The notes below the pieces were generated by a model, which was not told the DNA's origin, made no database searches, and worked only from the letters and a program-made list of their open reading frames with translations. The position numbers and the translations under genes were made by a program. 60,729 nt of DNA. It comes from Planctomycetaceae bacterium. Lineage in GTDB: Bacteria; Planctomycetota; Phycisphaerae; SM23-33. The stretch spans positions 1-60,729 of the forward strand of contig JAJFVE010000108.1 in the NCBI GenBank assembly GCA_021371965.1, written 5' to 3'. Shown piece after piece: positions 50,436-60,348 of the stretch (positions within the stretch are counted from its first letter, which is position 1; every line of letters begins with the position of its first letter).

Positions 50436-51554
50436 CTACCGTCCCTTGAGCAGTTCGTGGGCCTTTTCCAGTTGGGCGGGGATGTCGATCTTCTGCGGGC
50501 ATTTCTCGCGGCACTTGCCGCATTGGGTGCAGGCATCGGCCCGCTTGCCGGGGTCCCACGCCACGCCGATGTTGGCGTAGCCCTGGCGGGCGATGTCCCA
50601 CATGCCGTACACGTTGCCGGTGTTGAACTTGTCGAAGACGGACGGGATGTTCACCTCGGCCGGGCAGGGCATGCAGTAGCGACAGCCGGTGCAGTACAAC
50701 TCCGCGAGCTTCTTGAGCCTGGCCATGTGGGCGACAATGGCCTCGCGGTCGGCGGCTGTCAGCGCCACCGGGTCGCTGGCGACGGCCACGTTCTCGCGCA
50801 CCTGCTGAAGCGTGCTCATGCCCGACAGCGCCACCGACACGTTGGGATTGGCCAGCACGAACCGCAGCGCCAGTTCCGGGACGCGCTTAATGTTGGGGAT
50901 CAGCCCCTCCAGCACGGTGCTGGAGGCCCCCAGCCGCCCGCCGGCCACCGGGCCCATCACAACCACGCCGATTCCCTTCTCGTGCGCGCGGGCGATGCCC
51001 TCCTCGTGAGCGCGGTTGAGCATGTTGTACTGCAGCGTGATCACGGAGGGGTACCCGCTGTCGATGAGCTTCATGAGGCCGTCGTTGTCGTCGTGGAACG
51101 AGGCACAGATGTGCCTGATCAGGCCCTGCTGCTGGGCCTTGAGGATCCACGCCCCCACGCGCGGCTGCACGTTTTCGCAGAAGACCTTCCAGTTGATCCC
51201 GTGGTGGTTGTAGATGTCGATGCAGTCGATCTGGAGGTTCTTGAGGCTGGTTTCGAGATGGCCCCACCATTCCTTCTCGTCCTCGCCGTAGTAGTGGTTC
51301 TTGGTCGAGACGACGATCTTGTCGCGCCAGCCCTTGAGGGCCTCGCCGACGGTGATCTGGCTCTCGCCGCCATGATAGAACACGGCCGTGTCGATGTAGT
51401 TCACGCCCGCTCGGAAGGCCTCATGGATCATCTCCACCGCCGCCGAGCGATCGACGTGCTGGGCGTCGCCCTCTTGCACGACGGGCAGGCGCATGCAGCC
51501 GAAGCCCAGTTGTGAAACTTTCAGACCGGTGCGCCCGAGGGTGCGATAAATCAT
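50436..51554 (-). CDS. Aldo/keto reductase with C-terminal [4Fe-4S] ferredoxin domain
   Basis: A 372-residue protein. The ATG at 51554 has GAAGGAAG upstream. The AKR barrel opens YRTLGRTGLKVSQLGFGCMR. Catalytic residues are visible: Asp and Tyr in NYIDTAVFYHGG, Lys in VVSTKNHYYG, His in DIYNHHGIN. The C-terminus carries two cysteine clusters (CTGCRYCMPCP and CTQCGKCREKCP), typical of ferredoxin-type AKRs. It could couple NAD(P)H or ferredoxin to carbonyl reduction. It is divergent from the GDP-fucose enzyme gene, but any link is inference. Confidence 0.92.
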   Translation of the reverse strand: MIYRTLGRTGLKVSQLGFGCMRLPVVQEGDAQHVDRSAAVEMIHEAFRAGVNYIDTAVFYHGGESQITVGEALKGWRDKIVVSTKNHYYGEDEKEWWGHLETSLKNLQIDCIDIYNHHGINWKVFCENVQPRVGAWILKAQQQGLIRHICASFHDDNDGLMKLIDSGYPSVITLQYNMLNRAHEEGIARAHEKGIGVVVMGPVAGGRLGASSTVLEGLIPNIKRVPELALRFVLANPNVSVALSGMSTLQQVRENVAVASDPVALTAADREAIVAHMARLKKLAELYCTGCRYCMPCPAEVNIPSVFDKFNTGNVYGMWDIARQGYANIGVAWDPGKRADACTQCGKCREKCPQKIDIPAQLEKAHELLKGR

Positions 51555-51741
51555 CGTGCTTCCTTCTTTGCTCAATTTCGCGGCGGGGGAAACCTCACTA
51601 GTTGGATACTATCCTACTCGCGATAAAGTACAAGGCCGAAAAGATTGTGGCATGGGCGTCATGGCCGTGCCGCGGGCGGCTCTGCCAGTCGATGCTGGAA
51701 AGGCCGCTCGCTCTGGCGGTACTATTATGGCGGAGTTGGCA

Positions 51742-54700
51742 ATGGCATCAGTCCACAACTGGGATTACCTGATCGTGACGGCCGGCAACGACGCCCAGGC
51801 GGCGGCGTACGAGGCGCAGCTTCGCGAGCGGATGCAGCTTGGCCTTCTGGCGGGCGCGGGTGAGGCACTGGTGGTGGCCGACCCGATGGGGCGCCGCGTC
51901 GGCTCGGGCGGCAGCACGATCTGGTGCCTGATGGCTCTGCTGGGCCGGCGGCTGGGTTCGGCGGCAGCCGACCGTGCTCGATGGTTGGAGGAACTGCGGC
52001 GCCTGCGGGTGCTGATCATTCATGGCGGGGGCGACTCGCGGAGGCTTGCGGCGTATGGCCCTTGCGGCAAGGTCTTCGTGCCCATGCCCGGCCCGCGCGA
52101 CAGCGCCCTGCCGCTGACGCTGCTGGACCGCCAGCTCCCGACTTACCTGGCGTTACCCGCCGGATGCAGCGGTGTGGGGCAGTTCGTCATCGCTTCCGGC
52201 GACGTGCTGCTGCTGTTCGACCCCGCCGCCGTGCGGCTGGACCGTCCCGGTCTGACCGGCCTGGCCGCGCCCGCGCCGCCAGACCTGGCCGCCCGTCACG
52301 GCGTGTACTGCGCCTCCAGCGACGGGGGCGTCGGCCTCTTCCTTCAGAAGCCCACGCCCGAGCAGCAGCAGCGCTGCGGGGCCATCGGCCCCGACGGCCG
52401 GGCGATGCTCGACATCGGGGTGATGAGTTTCGACGCCGACTTTGCCGCAGCGCTGCTGGGCCTGGTTGGGCCTCAAGGCAGCGCCGATGGGCGGCTGGCA
52501 TGGGGCGGGCCTGTCGCCGCGGCCATCGAATCGTGCGGGTTGGATTTTTATCGCGAGATCTGCTGCGCGATGGGGCTGCAGGCGTCGAGGGAGCGGCTGG
52601 CGGAATCGGCGGCGGCTGCCGGCAGCGGCTGCAGCGAGGCGGCGCTGGGCGAGATCTTCCAGGCCGTCTCGCCGGCGCCGTTCAACGTACAGGTGCTTGA
52701 GGAGTGCACCTTTCTGCACTTCGGCACGACGGGGCAACTGATCTCCAGCGGGCTGCATCTGCTCGCGCGGAGCGGCGCGGCGACGCCGGTCGAGCATCGG
52801 CTGATGATGTGCAGCACGACAGGCCCTCGCGGGCGCCTCAGCGGCGGACCGGCTTGGGTCGAAGGCTGCCGCATCGACGCCGTCGTGGAGTTGGCGGGCG
52901 ACAACGCCCTGATCGGAGTCGACGTGCCAACGCCGCTGCATCTGCCGCCGCAGGCCTGCCTGGATGTGGCCGCCGGCGCCGACCGCCAGGGCAAGCCCGC
53001 CTGGTTCGTGCGGTGCTACGCCCTGGGCGACGATTTCAAGCGGACCCTCGACGGCGGCGCGACATTCTGCGGCCGCCCGCTGGCGCAGTGGCTGACGGCC
53101 GTTGGCGCGACCGAGGCGGATATCTTCCCCGCATCGCCGGGCGAGCGAACGCTGTGGCAGGCAAGACTTTTCCCCGCCGCGGCACAGCCGCAGGCCTGGG
53201 GAAACTGGCTGTGGATGTTTCAGCCCGACAATGCCACCGCCCAGCAGAAGCAGGCCTATCTGGAAGCCGATCGTTACAGTCTGGCCGAGATGGCGCTGCA
53301 GATCGACTCGGCGGCATTTCACCAGCGCCGCCGCCAGTTGCACGTCGAGCAGTTGCGCGGCGCCGTCGGGCGCCTGTTCGACAGCGACAGCACGCTGTCC
53401 GCGACGGACCTGATCTTCGCGTGGCGCTGCTGCGACGACTGCACGGGCTGGGTGCTGGACATTCTCGATCACGCGCGACTGATGCAAAAACAGCGTCACT
53501 CGCCGCCGGCCGTAAGCTGGCTCGACTTCGGCCAGGGGCTGCACAAACTGGCCACGGCGGTGGAAGGGCTTCCCGGCGACGCGTCCGTGCCGATCGCGCG
53601 CGTGCTGCCGGGGCTGGGGTCGCGGGCGTCTATCGAGCTGCGGCAGTGGCTGGCGCAGATGTCGTTGGCCCCGGTCGCGACGACGAGCGTTCGGGAGTGG
53701 TCGGCCCAATTGCGCCGGGCGGCCTTTGAGGACCTGGGGCTGGCGATCATCTCAAGCCGCCCACCCCTGCCGCCGCCGCGCTGCGCCATCGCCAAGGGGC
53801 AGACGGTGGTGGCCCAGGCGCCGGCGCGGCTGGACCTGGCCGGCGGGTGGACCGACACGCCCCCCTACTCCCTCCAGCGCGGCGGGCGGGTGATCAACGC
53901 GGCCGTCACGCTCGAAGGCCGCATGCCTATCCGCGTGCAACTGCGCCTCACGGACGAGCCGGTCATCACGCTTTCGTCACTCGACCAGGGCACGACGCTG
54001 CGCATCGCAACGCGGGAGGAGCTGCTGGACTATCGCGACCCGGCGTGCGAGTTCTCGCTGGCCAAGGCCGCACTGGCCTTGAGCGGCTTCGCCCCGCAAG
54101 GGGCCGGCGGCGCGACGCTGCAGGGCATGCTCGAATCGTTTGGAGGCGGCATCGAGCTGCAGACGCACTCCGCCGTGCCCAAGGGCAGCGGCCTGGGCAC
54201 CAGCAGCATCGTCGGATCGGCGCTGCTGGCGGCGCTGGCGCGGATGCAGGGAAGGCCGCTGGAACGCCGCGAATTGTTCCACCAGGTGCTGTGCCTGGAG
54301 CAGGCGATGACGGCAGGAGGCGGCTGGCAGGACCAGATCGGCGGCGGCGTCGAGGGCGTCAAGCTGATCTCGACCGAGCCGGGGCTGGTGAGCGACCCGC
54401 ACATCCGCCCGCTGCCGGCCGACGCGCTGGACCCCCAGAGCAACGGGGGCCTGACGCTGCTGTATTACACCGGCATCACGCGCCTGGCCCGCAACATTCT
54501 GCAGGAAGTCGTCGAAGGATGGATGAATCGCGACCGCCGCGTGGCGGCCACGCTTGAACAGATCCGCGCCCTGACGGGCCCGATGGCCGCGGCACTGGAA
54601 GAGCGCCACCTGCCGCGGCTGGGGCAGTTGATCGGCCAGGCGTGGCGCCTGAACAAACAACTGGACGCCCACGCGGCCAACGACGAGATCGAGGACCTGC

Positions 54701-54894
54701 TGTCGCGCGTCGAGCCCCACGTGCATGGGGCCAAGCTGCTCGGCGCCGGCGGCGGCGGATTTCTGCTCATGGTCTGCAAGAGCTCCGAAGACGCCACCCG
54801 CGCCTGCGGACTCCTGAGCGACCCGCGGCAGCCACAAAGACGGTGCTATGACTTCCAGGTCAGCCGCCAGGGACTGACGGTCTCACTGATCTGA
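51742..54894 (+). CDS. fkp: Bifunctional L-fucokinase/fucose-1-phosphate guanylyltransferase
   Basis: A 1050-residue protein similar in design to Bacteroides FKP. The N-terminal guanylyltransferase has DPMGRRVGSGGSTIW (about 48-61), LIIHGGGDSRRL and CGKVFVPMP. The C-terminal GHMP kinase has PARLDLAGGWTDTPPYS, the phosphate loop PKGSGLGTSSI (about 813-823), and GGGWQDQIGGGVEG and GAKLLGAGGGGFLL. It converts L-fucose to fucose-1-phosphate and then GDP-fucose. The ATG at 51742 was chosen because GCGGAG lies eight bases upstream and homologues start here; an ATG five codons earlier is possible. It is functionally linked to the GH95 alpha-fucosidase in the same window. Confidence 0.93.
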   Translation: MASVHNWDYLIVTAGNDAQAAAYEAQLRERMQLGLLAGAGEALVVADPMGRRVGSGGSTIWCLMALLGRRLGSAAADRARWLEELRRLRVLIIHGGGDSRRLAAYGPCGKVFVPMPGPRDSALPLTLLDRQLPTYLALPAGCSGVGQFVIASGDVLLLFDPAAVRLDRPGLTGLAAPAPPDLAARHGVYCASSDGGVGLFLQKPTPEQQQRCGAIGPDGRAMLDIGVMSFDADFAAALLGLVGPQGSADGRLAWGGPVAAAIESCGLDFYREICCAMGLQASRERLAESAAAAGSGCSEAALGEIFQAVSPAPFNVQVLEECTFLHFGTTGQLISSGLHLLARSGAATPVEHRLMMCSTTGPRGRLSGGPAWVEGCRIDAVVELAGDNALIGVDVPTPLHLPPQACLDVAAGADRQGKPAWFVRCYALGDDFKRTLDGGATFCGRPLAQWLTAVGATEADIFPASPGERTLWQARLFPAAAQPQAWGNWLWMFQPDNATAQQKQAYLEADRYSLAEMALQIDSAAFHQRRRQLHVEQLRGAVGRLFDSDSTLSATDLIFAWRCCDDCTGWVLDILDHARLMQKQRHSPPAVSWLDFGQGLHKLATAVEGLPGDASVPIARVLPGLGSRASIELRQWLAQMSLAPVATTSVREWSAQLRRAAFEDLGLAIISSRPPLPPPRCAIAKGQTVVAQAPARLDLAGGWTDTPPYSLQRGGRVINAAVTLEGRMPIRVQLRLTDEPVITLSSLDQGTTLRIATREELLDYRDPACEFSLAKAALALSGFAPQGAGGATLQGMLESFGGGIELQTHSAVPKGSGLGTSSIVGSALLAALARMQGRPLERRELFHQVLCLEQAMTAGGGWQDQIGGGVEGVKLISTEPGLVSDPHIRPLPADALDPQSNGGLTLLYYTGITRLARNILQEVVEGWMNRDRRVAATLEQIRALTGPMAAALEERHLPRLGQLIGQAWRLNKQLDAHAANDEIEDLLSRVEPHVHGAKLLGAGGGGFLLMVCKSSEDATRACGLLSDPRQPQRRCYDFQVSRQGLTVSLI

Positions 54895-54940
54895 CCGGGA
54901 GAAGTCGTGCCTGCGCCGCGTTTCCCATCAACCGACCCGA

Positions 54941-55987
54941 TCACGGCCAGACCGTTTTGCCCTCGGCGTTGATGTACAGCATCTGATTTTCTTTGGGAAA
55001 CACCGCCGCCAGCGGGCCCTGAAATGCTGTGACCGCTTCGTATTGGGCGGCAACGGCCACGGCGCCATTCTTGGCGATGAAGCCCCACTTGTTGCCCTCA
55101 AGCAAGGCCGCCGCAAGACCTGATGAGAAATTGCCGCACATGGCGAACTGCGGCTTGATGGCGATCTGCCCGGTGGCGTCGATGAAGCCTTTCTTGCCGC
55201 CTTGGCCGATCATGGCCAAACCATCGGAAAACGATTCGGCCTGTTCAAACTGCGGCTTGATGACATACGCGCCGGACTTGTCGATGAATCCCCACTTGCC
55301 CTGCGACTGCACCGCCGCCAGGCCCTGCGAGAAACTCGCGGCCTGCTGCACGTTGAGGCGGATGATGGTGCGGGAGGATTCATCGATAAAACGCCATTCC
55401 TTGCCGACCATGACCAGCGCCAGGCCCTCGGCGAAGTCGTTGGCCTGGGAATAGAGCATGCGGCTGGGCGATTGGCCGGTCTTGTCGATATACCGGAACT
55501 GTCGTCCCACGCGCACCGGGGCCAGCTCGCCGCTGAAGGAACCGGCGTAGTCGAACTGCGGGGCAATCACGGTCTTGCCCTGCGGGTTGGCGTATCCCCA
55601 CTTGCCGCCCATCTGCACCGGCGCCAACCCGCCGACAAAAGATCCGCCCTGATCGAACTGGGGCTCTATCACCTGCCGACCGGCGGCGTTGACGTAGCCG
55701 ACGCCACCCTTGATCTGCACCCGCTCGCCCTCAAACGCCCGCACGGGCGCTAATCCTTGCGAAAACGTCCCCGCCCAGGCGTACTGCAACCGAACCACAA
55801 GCTGGCCGGATGCGTCGATGAACCCCCACTTGCCGCCCTTCTCGACCGGATACAGAACCCCCACCGTAGCGGCAGGGGCCTCCTCCTGGGCCAGGGCCGA
55901 ACTGTTCCGCGTCGCTGCGGCGAGACTCAAGACAGACACGGCCAGGGCCGTCATCGTAAGCGAGCTGATAACTGAACGCGCAATCAT
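54941..55987 (-). CDS. Secreted WG-repeat protein
   Basis: A 348-residue protein. A signal peptide of about 33 residues ends in ALAQ. It is followed by about eight WG repeats, each with a KWGFID or KWGYANP turn and a PQFDQ/PQFEQ segment (for example KWGFIDKSGAYVIKPQFEQA). WG-repeat proteins form open beta structures; their role is usually binding or unknown. CACAGGAGATG lies just upstream of the ATG. The gene follows the PEP-CTERM protease-like gene with 101 bases between. Confidence 0.88.
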   Translation of the reverse strand: MIARSVISSLTMTALAVSVLSLAAATRNSSALAQEEAPAATVGVLYPVEKGGKWGFIDASGQLVVRLQYAWAGTFSQGLAPVRAFEGERVQIKGGVGYVNAAGRQVIEPQFDQGGSFVGGLAPVQMGGKWGYANPQGKTVIAPQFDYAGSFSGELAPVRVGRQFRYIDKTGQSPSRMLYSQANDFAEGLALVMVGKEWRFIDESSRTIIRLNVQQAASFSQGLAAVQSQGKWGFIDKSGAYVIKPQFEQAESFSDGLAMIGQGGKKGFIDATGQIAIKPQFAMCGNFSSGLAAALLEGNKWGFIAKNGAVAVAAQYEAVTAFQGPLAAVFPKENQMLYINAEGKTVWP

Positions 55988-56088
55988 CGGGCATCTCCTG
56001 TGTGTGAGGATGCCTTATTCTAACGGCATCGCCGTCGATGTGCCACAGCAGCAGGATGAGTATAAGACTTGCCGTGCCGCCGGACACA

Positions 56089-57507
56089 TCATGCGGCCAT
56101 GCGGCGTCTGCGCGCCAAGACCGCCCCGCCGACGACAAGCAGCACCAGCGTGCAGGGCTCGGGAATGTCGATGGTGATCAGCGTGCTGCGCCACGCCAGG
56201 GCAAAATCCGTGGCCGCCGTGTTGCTGTTGACGGCAATGGCATATCGTCCGGCCGCGAGGTTGGTCTCGTAGATGTGCTCGACGTTGTCGACGGTGCTCT
56301 GGCTGCTGTCCAGCAGCGAGCCCAGGCTGTACCCGTCGGCAGAGTAAAGCCACAGATTCAGATTGGCCAGCGTAGACGAGGGATCGCCCCAGCTGGACCC
56401 GTTGATCGTGTCGGCGATGACCCGGTTCCATGTCAGGATGATTGACAGATCGCTCAGGGCCGTTCCGGCCGCTACGTCGAAGAAGTAATACTTCATCTGG
56501 CTGGTAACAGGCGTGCTGGAGAAGTCCCAGCCATTTTTCTGAACGTCGGAAACCGTACTGGCTTCCTGCTCGCCGGCAGTGAGGATGTGGTAGCTGTTGT
56601 AGACGTTCAGTTCGCCGGCGCCATACACGGCGTCCAGCGGGCGGGTGGTGGTGCGAGACCAGTTGGCGAACTCTTCCTTGGTCGCTCCGGCCATCAGGAT
56701 TGCTTTGACCGCCTCGGAGTTTCTCGCATTGGCCAGCGCGGGAGTATTGTCGGCCGTCTGCAACAGCATCGTGGCCGCCGCGCCCACGATCGGCGTGGCG
56801 TAGCTGGTATAGGCAGCCGGGGCGACGATGTCGGGTTTCACGCGGCCGGCGGTCTCGACGCGCGTGCCGCCGCGGCTGTGGTTGCCGCTGCTGACGCCGA
56901 CGACAATAGCGTTGTAGCTCGAGGCCAGCAAGCTCGGCACGGTCGTGCCTGAACCGTTATTGAGGCCCACGACGGCAACGTAGTTGTCGCGGTTAATCGT
57001 GTAGTCGAATCGCCGCAGGGCGTCGATATCGTATGCTTCTTTGCCCACACCGAAACTGCCGACCCAACTGCTGTTCTGTACTCGCTGGGTCTCAACAACT
57101 GGGGCCGAAGTCGTACCGGTCTTGAGGAAGCCTGACTGCAACCAGTTGTTCGCCTCCCAGTTATTGATGGCGGTGACGCCTTTGCCCATGCCGCTATTGC
57201 CGTACAGGTACGTCCCGACCGTCGTCGCATGGTTTGAGTACACGTCGAACTTCGGCGTGAAAACCTTGCCGGAAAAGGCCAAGATGGCTGTGTTGGGAGT
57301 GTAATAGCCCGAAGAGTCGAGCGCCTCGACTTGGCTGATGGTAATGCCGGCCCCGGTGGGAACGCCGGCGCCAAGTTCGGCAACGAGTTGCGTGTAGCCA
57401 ACGTCGTCGAGATAGCTCGCTCGCGCCGCAGGAACCGCCAAAAGCAGGGCAAAAACGAAGATGGCGACAATACAAAAAAGGCCTCTGCTTCTTCCGATGA
57501 TCATCAC
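56089..57507 (-). CDS. PEP-CTERM-tagged subtilisin-like (S8) serine peptidase homologue
   Basis: A 472-residue protein. A signal peptide (cleavage near AARAS) is followed by an S8-like domain: GITISQVEA (Glu61 where the catalytic Asp normally lies), NHATTVG (His93), GLNNGSGT (oxyanion Asn about 184) and YTSYATPIVGAAA (Ser235). From about 330 a beta-rich P-domain-like region follows. The C-terminus has the sorting signal IPEPCTLVLLVVGGAVLARR and a short basic tail, recognised by exosortase in other bacteria. The Asp-to-Glu change makes activity uncertain. No exosortase gene is in the window. Confidence 0.82.
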   Translation of the reverse strand: MMIIGRSRGLFCIVAIFVFALLLAVPAARASYLDDVGYTQLVAELGAGVPTGAGITISQVEALDSSGYYTPNTAILAFSGKVFTPKFDVYSNHATTVGTYLYGNSGMGKGVTAINNWEANNWLQSGFLKTGTTSAPVVETQRVQNSSWVGSFGVGKEAYDIDALRRFDYTINRDNYVAVVGLNNGSGTTVPSLLASSYNAIVVGVSSGNHSRGGTRVETAGRVKPDIVAPAAYTSYATPIVGAAATMLLQTADNTPALANARNSEAVKAILMAGATKEEFANWSRTTTRPLDAVYGAGELNVYNSYHILTAGEQEASTVSDVQKNGWDFSSTPVTSQMKYYFFDVAAGTALSDLSIILTWNRVIADTINGSSWGDPSSTLANLNLWLYSADGYSLGSLLDSSQSTVDNVEHIYETNLAAGRYAIAVNSNTAATDFALAWRSTLITIDIPEPCTLVLLVVGGAVLARRRRMAA

Positions 57508-57647
57508 CCTCTCCTCTCACCGAACTCCACTTGCAGTACTTTCTTTTACCACTCCGGGACGGTTTTTGCAAGGAAAAAGAGGCCTTTTCGCCTCGCGCTC
57601 TGATAAAGATTCTTGTCATGCAGGGAGCGAACTATAGAATCAACAAT

Positions 57648-58898
57648 ATGGCGAAAGCCTTGCATACCGGGTCGCTGGGGCGGGTCCAGATATTTATATT
57701 TTGCATGGTCGCGGCCGCGGCACAATCTGCCGCCCGGGGTGACACGCTCGTGCTCGACAGCGGCAGGCAGCTTCAGGGGCGGCTGGTGCAGCAGTCCACC
57801 AAGGAAGTCCTGTTCGAGGTGCAGACGCAGGACGGCAAGGTCATCGGCGTGCAGTCGTTTGACCCCAAGAACGTCGTTCGCGTGGTGGTGCAGGCCGCCC
57901 CGCCGCAACGGGAGATCGACCCGTCCAAGCCCACCTACATGGTCGTGCCCATCGAGGGCGCCATCGGCATGGACGTCTCGGCCGGTCTGCTGCGTAAGAT
58001 GCTCACCTTGGCGCGCAACACCAAGACCGACGTGGTGGTGCTGGAGATCGACAGCCCCGGCGGGATCGTCGAGGACCTCTTCGACATGCTCAAGGTGCTC
58101 CAGGAATTCCGCCCGATGCGGATCGTCGCCTACGTGCGGCGGGCGCATTCGTGCGCGGCCATCCTCGCCATGTCGTGCAAGGAGATCATCGTCGCCCCCA
58201 CCGCCACCATCGGCGGGGCCGTCGTCTTCACCTTCACGCCCCAGGGAACGCCCTCCAACATCAGCGCCAAGTTCGAGTCCATCGTCCGCGCCGAGTGCAA
58301 GACGTTCGTCGAGGCCGCCGGACACGACTCCAAACTCGTCGAAGGCATGATGCAGACCGACTGCCAGCTCACGTTGGTCGAAAAGGACGGCCGCAAGAGC
58401 GTCACCGATCAGCCGGCCGGCGGCAAGGTCATCAAGAAGAAGGGAACCATCCTGACGCTTTCGGCCAGCGAGGCCGTCGAGGTCGGTCTGGCCAAGGGAC
58501 CCGCCGATACGCTCGACGAGGTGCGAAAGCTGCTGGGCGTCGAGGCCTGGCAGGAGGGCCTGGGCGACGCCCGAGGCGTGGCGGCGGCGTGGAAACGCAA
58601 GATGGCCGCCGATGTCAACCGCATCAAAGAGAGCATCCGCCAGGCCGACGCCATGCTCGCTCAGGCGGCCGCCAACCACCCCCTGCGATTCCGCTACTCC
58701 ACGCGCCTGCAGCTTCAGCAGCAGGCCGACGCCTGCCTGAAGTTCCTCAACTTGGCCGACAGCAACCTCGAACAGGCCCGGCGCACCATTGAAGCCAACT
58801 CCGAACTGGGCCTGTCCTCCACCGGTCTCACGCAAATGCGCCAACGCATCAGCCAATACCGACAGGAAGTCCTGTCCCTGCGAAATGGCAGACGATGA
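57648..58898 (+). CDS. Secreted ClpP/SppA-class serine protease-like protein (NfeD N-terminal-like)
   Basis: A 416-residue protein. Signal peptide near residues 1-30 (FIFCMVAAAAQSAARG). A short beta domain (about 32-75) is followed by a ClpP-crotonase fold typical of NfeD/SppA peptidases: VVPIEGAIGMDVSAGLLRKM, VVVLEIDSPGGIVEDL and RRAHSCAAILAMSCKEI, where the Ser is flanked by cysteines. IGGAVVFTF follows. The C-terminal 130 residues are helical and coiled-coil. NfeD N-terminal domains cleave hydrophobic segments in the membrane; this one has no NfeD C-terminal barrel. The start is at the ATG at 57648; another in-frame ATG is at 57618. Confidence 0.8.
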   Translation: MAKALHTGSLGRVQIFIFCMVAAAAQSAARGDTLVLDSGRQLQGRLVQQSTKEVLFEVQTQDGKVIGVQSFDPKNVVRVVVQAAPPQREIDPSKPTYMVVPIEGAIGMDVSAGLLRKMLTLARNTKTDVVVLEIDSPGGIVEDLFDMLKVLQEFRPMRIVAYVRRAHSCAAILAMSCKEIIVAPTATIGGAVVFTFTPQGTPSNISAKFESIVRAECKTFVEAAGHDSKLVEGMMQTDCQLTLVEKDGRKSVTDQPAGGKVIKKKGTILTLSASEAVEVGLAKGPADTLDEVRKLLGVEAWQEGLGDARGVAAAWKRKMAADVNRIKESIRQADAMLAQAAANHPLRFRYSTRLQLQQQADACLKFLNLADSNLEQARRTIEANSELGLSSTGLTQMRQRISQYRQEVLSLRNGRR

Positions 58899-58998
58899 CA
58901 TGAGGAAGCTCGCAGGGAAGCCACCTGCGGTCACAAGGCGATCAAACCCCGCAAAATGAAAGGCTCCTGCGCCCCCGGCGGGAAGCGTTGATGCGCTT

Positions 58999-60321
58999 CT
59001 ACAGCGTGAAGGCGAAGTTGTCGATCAGGGCGCCGGGGAGGCGCATCGAGGCGGTGCTGCGGGAGTCGTAGGTCTCGCTGTCGGGGATGAAGTCGCGGCT
59101 GGCGGTCAGGCCCAGCAGATTGCGGCCGAACATGCGGTAGACCGTCTCGTCGAAGCGCATCACGTTCAGCGGGGCGGCGATCTGGCCGCCTTCAACCCAG
59201 AACGTCGCGAAACGCGTCATGCCGGTGATGCGCCCGCCGGGGCGGTCGGAATAATTCAGGTACCACAGCGTGTTGACGTACACGCCCTCGCCGATGCGCG
59301 CGGGCACGTCGGCCAGCGATAACTCGCCGGCGGCCATGTCCAGCGACGCCGGGCTCTCCCAGCGATCGGCGCCGTTGGTGGGCACGGCGTATTCTTTGGC
59401 CGAGCGCGGGCTGGCCAGCGCCCCGGCATGACGGCCGCCTTGGACCAGAGAGACTGAACCGGGCTTGATGAACCCCTCGGCCGAGAAGTTCGCCGCCAGG
59501 CCCTCGCGCGTGTTTTCCGTCAACGCCACGCCGGGGGCGAATGTCTGCTCGCCTTCGATGAGCTTGAGCAGGCTCGTCGTGCGCGTGCGATGGGCCTTGA
59601 GGCCGAACCCGCCCCAGCAGAGCATGTTCATGACTTCGCCCACGGCCGCCGGCGACAGGTAGACGCGGTACTCGCCCGGAGGCACGGTCTTGGGCTGGCG
59701 CTTCATGACGTCGAGCTGCCGGCGTGCCAGGTCCATCTTGTCGCCGAAAGCGGCGGCGTCCCAGGCGAATCCGGCGTACTGCGTTTTCACGGCCTTGTCG
59801 GCGGCGTGGTAGAAGCTCCAGTCGAGATTGAAGCTGTGCGTCGAGAACCAGTTCCGCTGGCCCAGCGAGTTGGCGAACCCGCGCGTGATCTCGCCGGCGG
59901 CGTAAAGCCCAACCAGGTCCAGTCCGCCCGCGGCGGCCAGCACAGCGTCCACCGCATCGGCGGCGTCGGGCAGGCGGTCGGGGCCGATCTGTTCGGTGTT
60001 GTGGACCTGCTCGGCAAAGAGCAGATACGGATCCTCGGGCAGTTCGCCCAGCGATGAACGCAGGTCGGCCACCGCCTTGGCGACGGAGGCGCAGTTTGTG
60101 CGATCGTCCGCCGAAAACATGATCGTCATCGACGCGTGGCGGCGCCCTCGGACAAGTTCCAGCCGCAGGTACTGCTGCAGCACGCTGCCAGGCTGCCTCA
60201 CCGCGCTCTTGTTGAAGCGGACGAAGTCGGACCGCTCGCCGGCAAGATTCGCCAGCAGCACCTCATCCGGCTTCGCCAAGGACGCCAGGCTGTCGGCCAG
60301 TTTGTAGAATACTTGCTGCAC
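58999..60321 (-). CDS. TldD/PmbA-family metalloprotease subunit (TldE-like)
   Basis: A 440-residue protein that starts at a GTG with AAGGA eight bases upstream. TldD/TldE form a heterodimeric metalloprotease that trims unfolded peptides and modified leader peptides. This gene fits the E-type: it lacks the HExxxH zinc motif, and contains STHSFNLDWSFYHAADKAV, RVYLSPAAVGEVMNM and LNVMRFDETVYRMFGRNLLG. It follows the tldD gene (cut by the window edge) on the same strand with a repeat-filled gap of 160 bases. Confidence 0.82.
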   Translation of the reverse strand: MQQVFYKLADSLASLAKPDEVLLANLAGERSDFVRFNKSAVRQPGSVLQQYLRLELVRGRRHASMTIMFSADDRTNCASVAKAVADLRSSLGELPEDPYLLFAEQVHNTEQIGPDRLPDAADAVDAVLAAAGGLDLVGLYAAGEITRGFANSLGQRNWFSTHSFNLDWSFYHAADKAVKTQYAGFAWDAAAFGDKMDLARRQLDVMKRQPKTVPPGEYRVYLSPAAVGEVMNMLCWGGFGLKAHRTRTTSLLKLIEGEQTFAPGVALTENTREGLAANFSAEGFIKPGSVSLVQGGRHAGALASPRSAKEYAVPTNGADRWESPASLDMAAGELSLADVPARIGEGVYVNTLWYLNYSDRPGGRITGMTRFATFWVEGGQIAAPLNVMRFDETVYRMFGRNLLGLTASRDFIPDSETYDSRSTASMRLPGALIDNFAFTL

Positions 60322-60348
60322 AATTCACATCCTTACCAAAGCCCGGCT

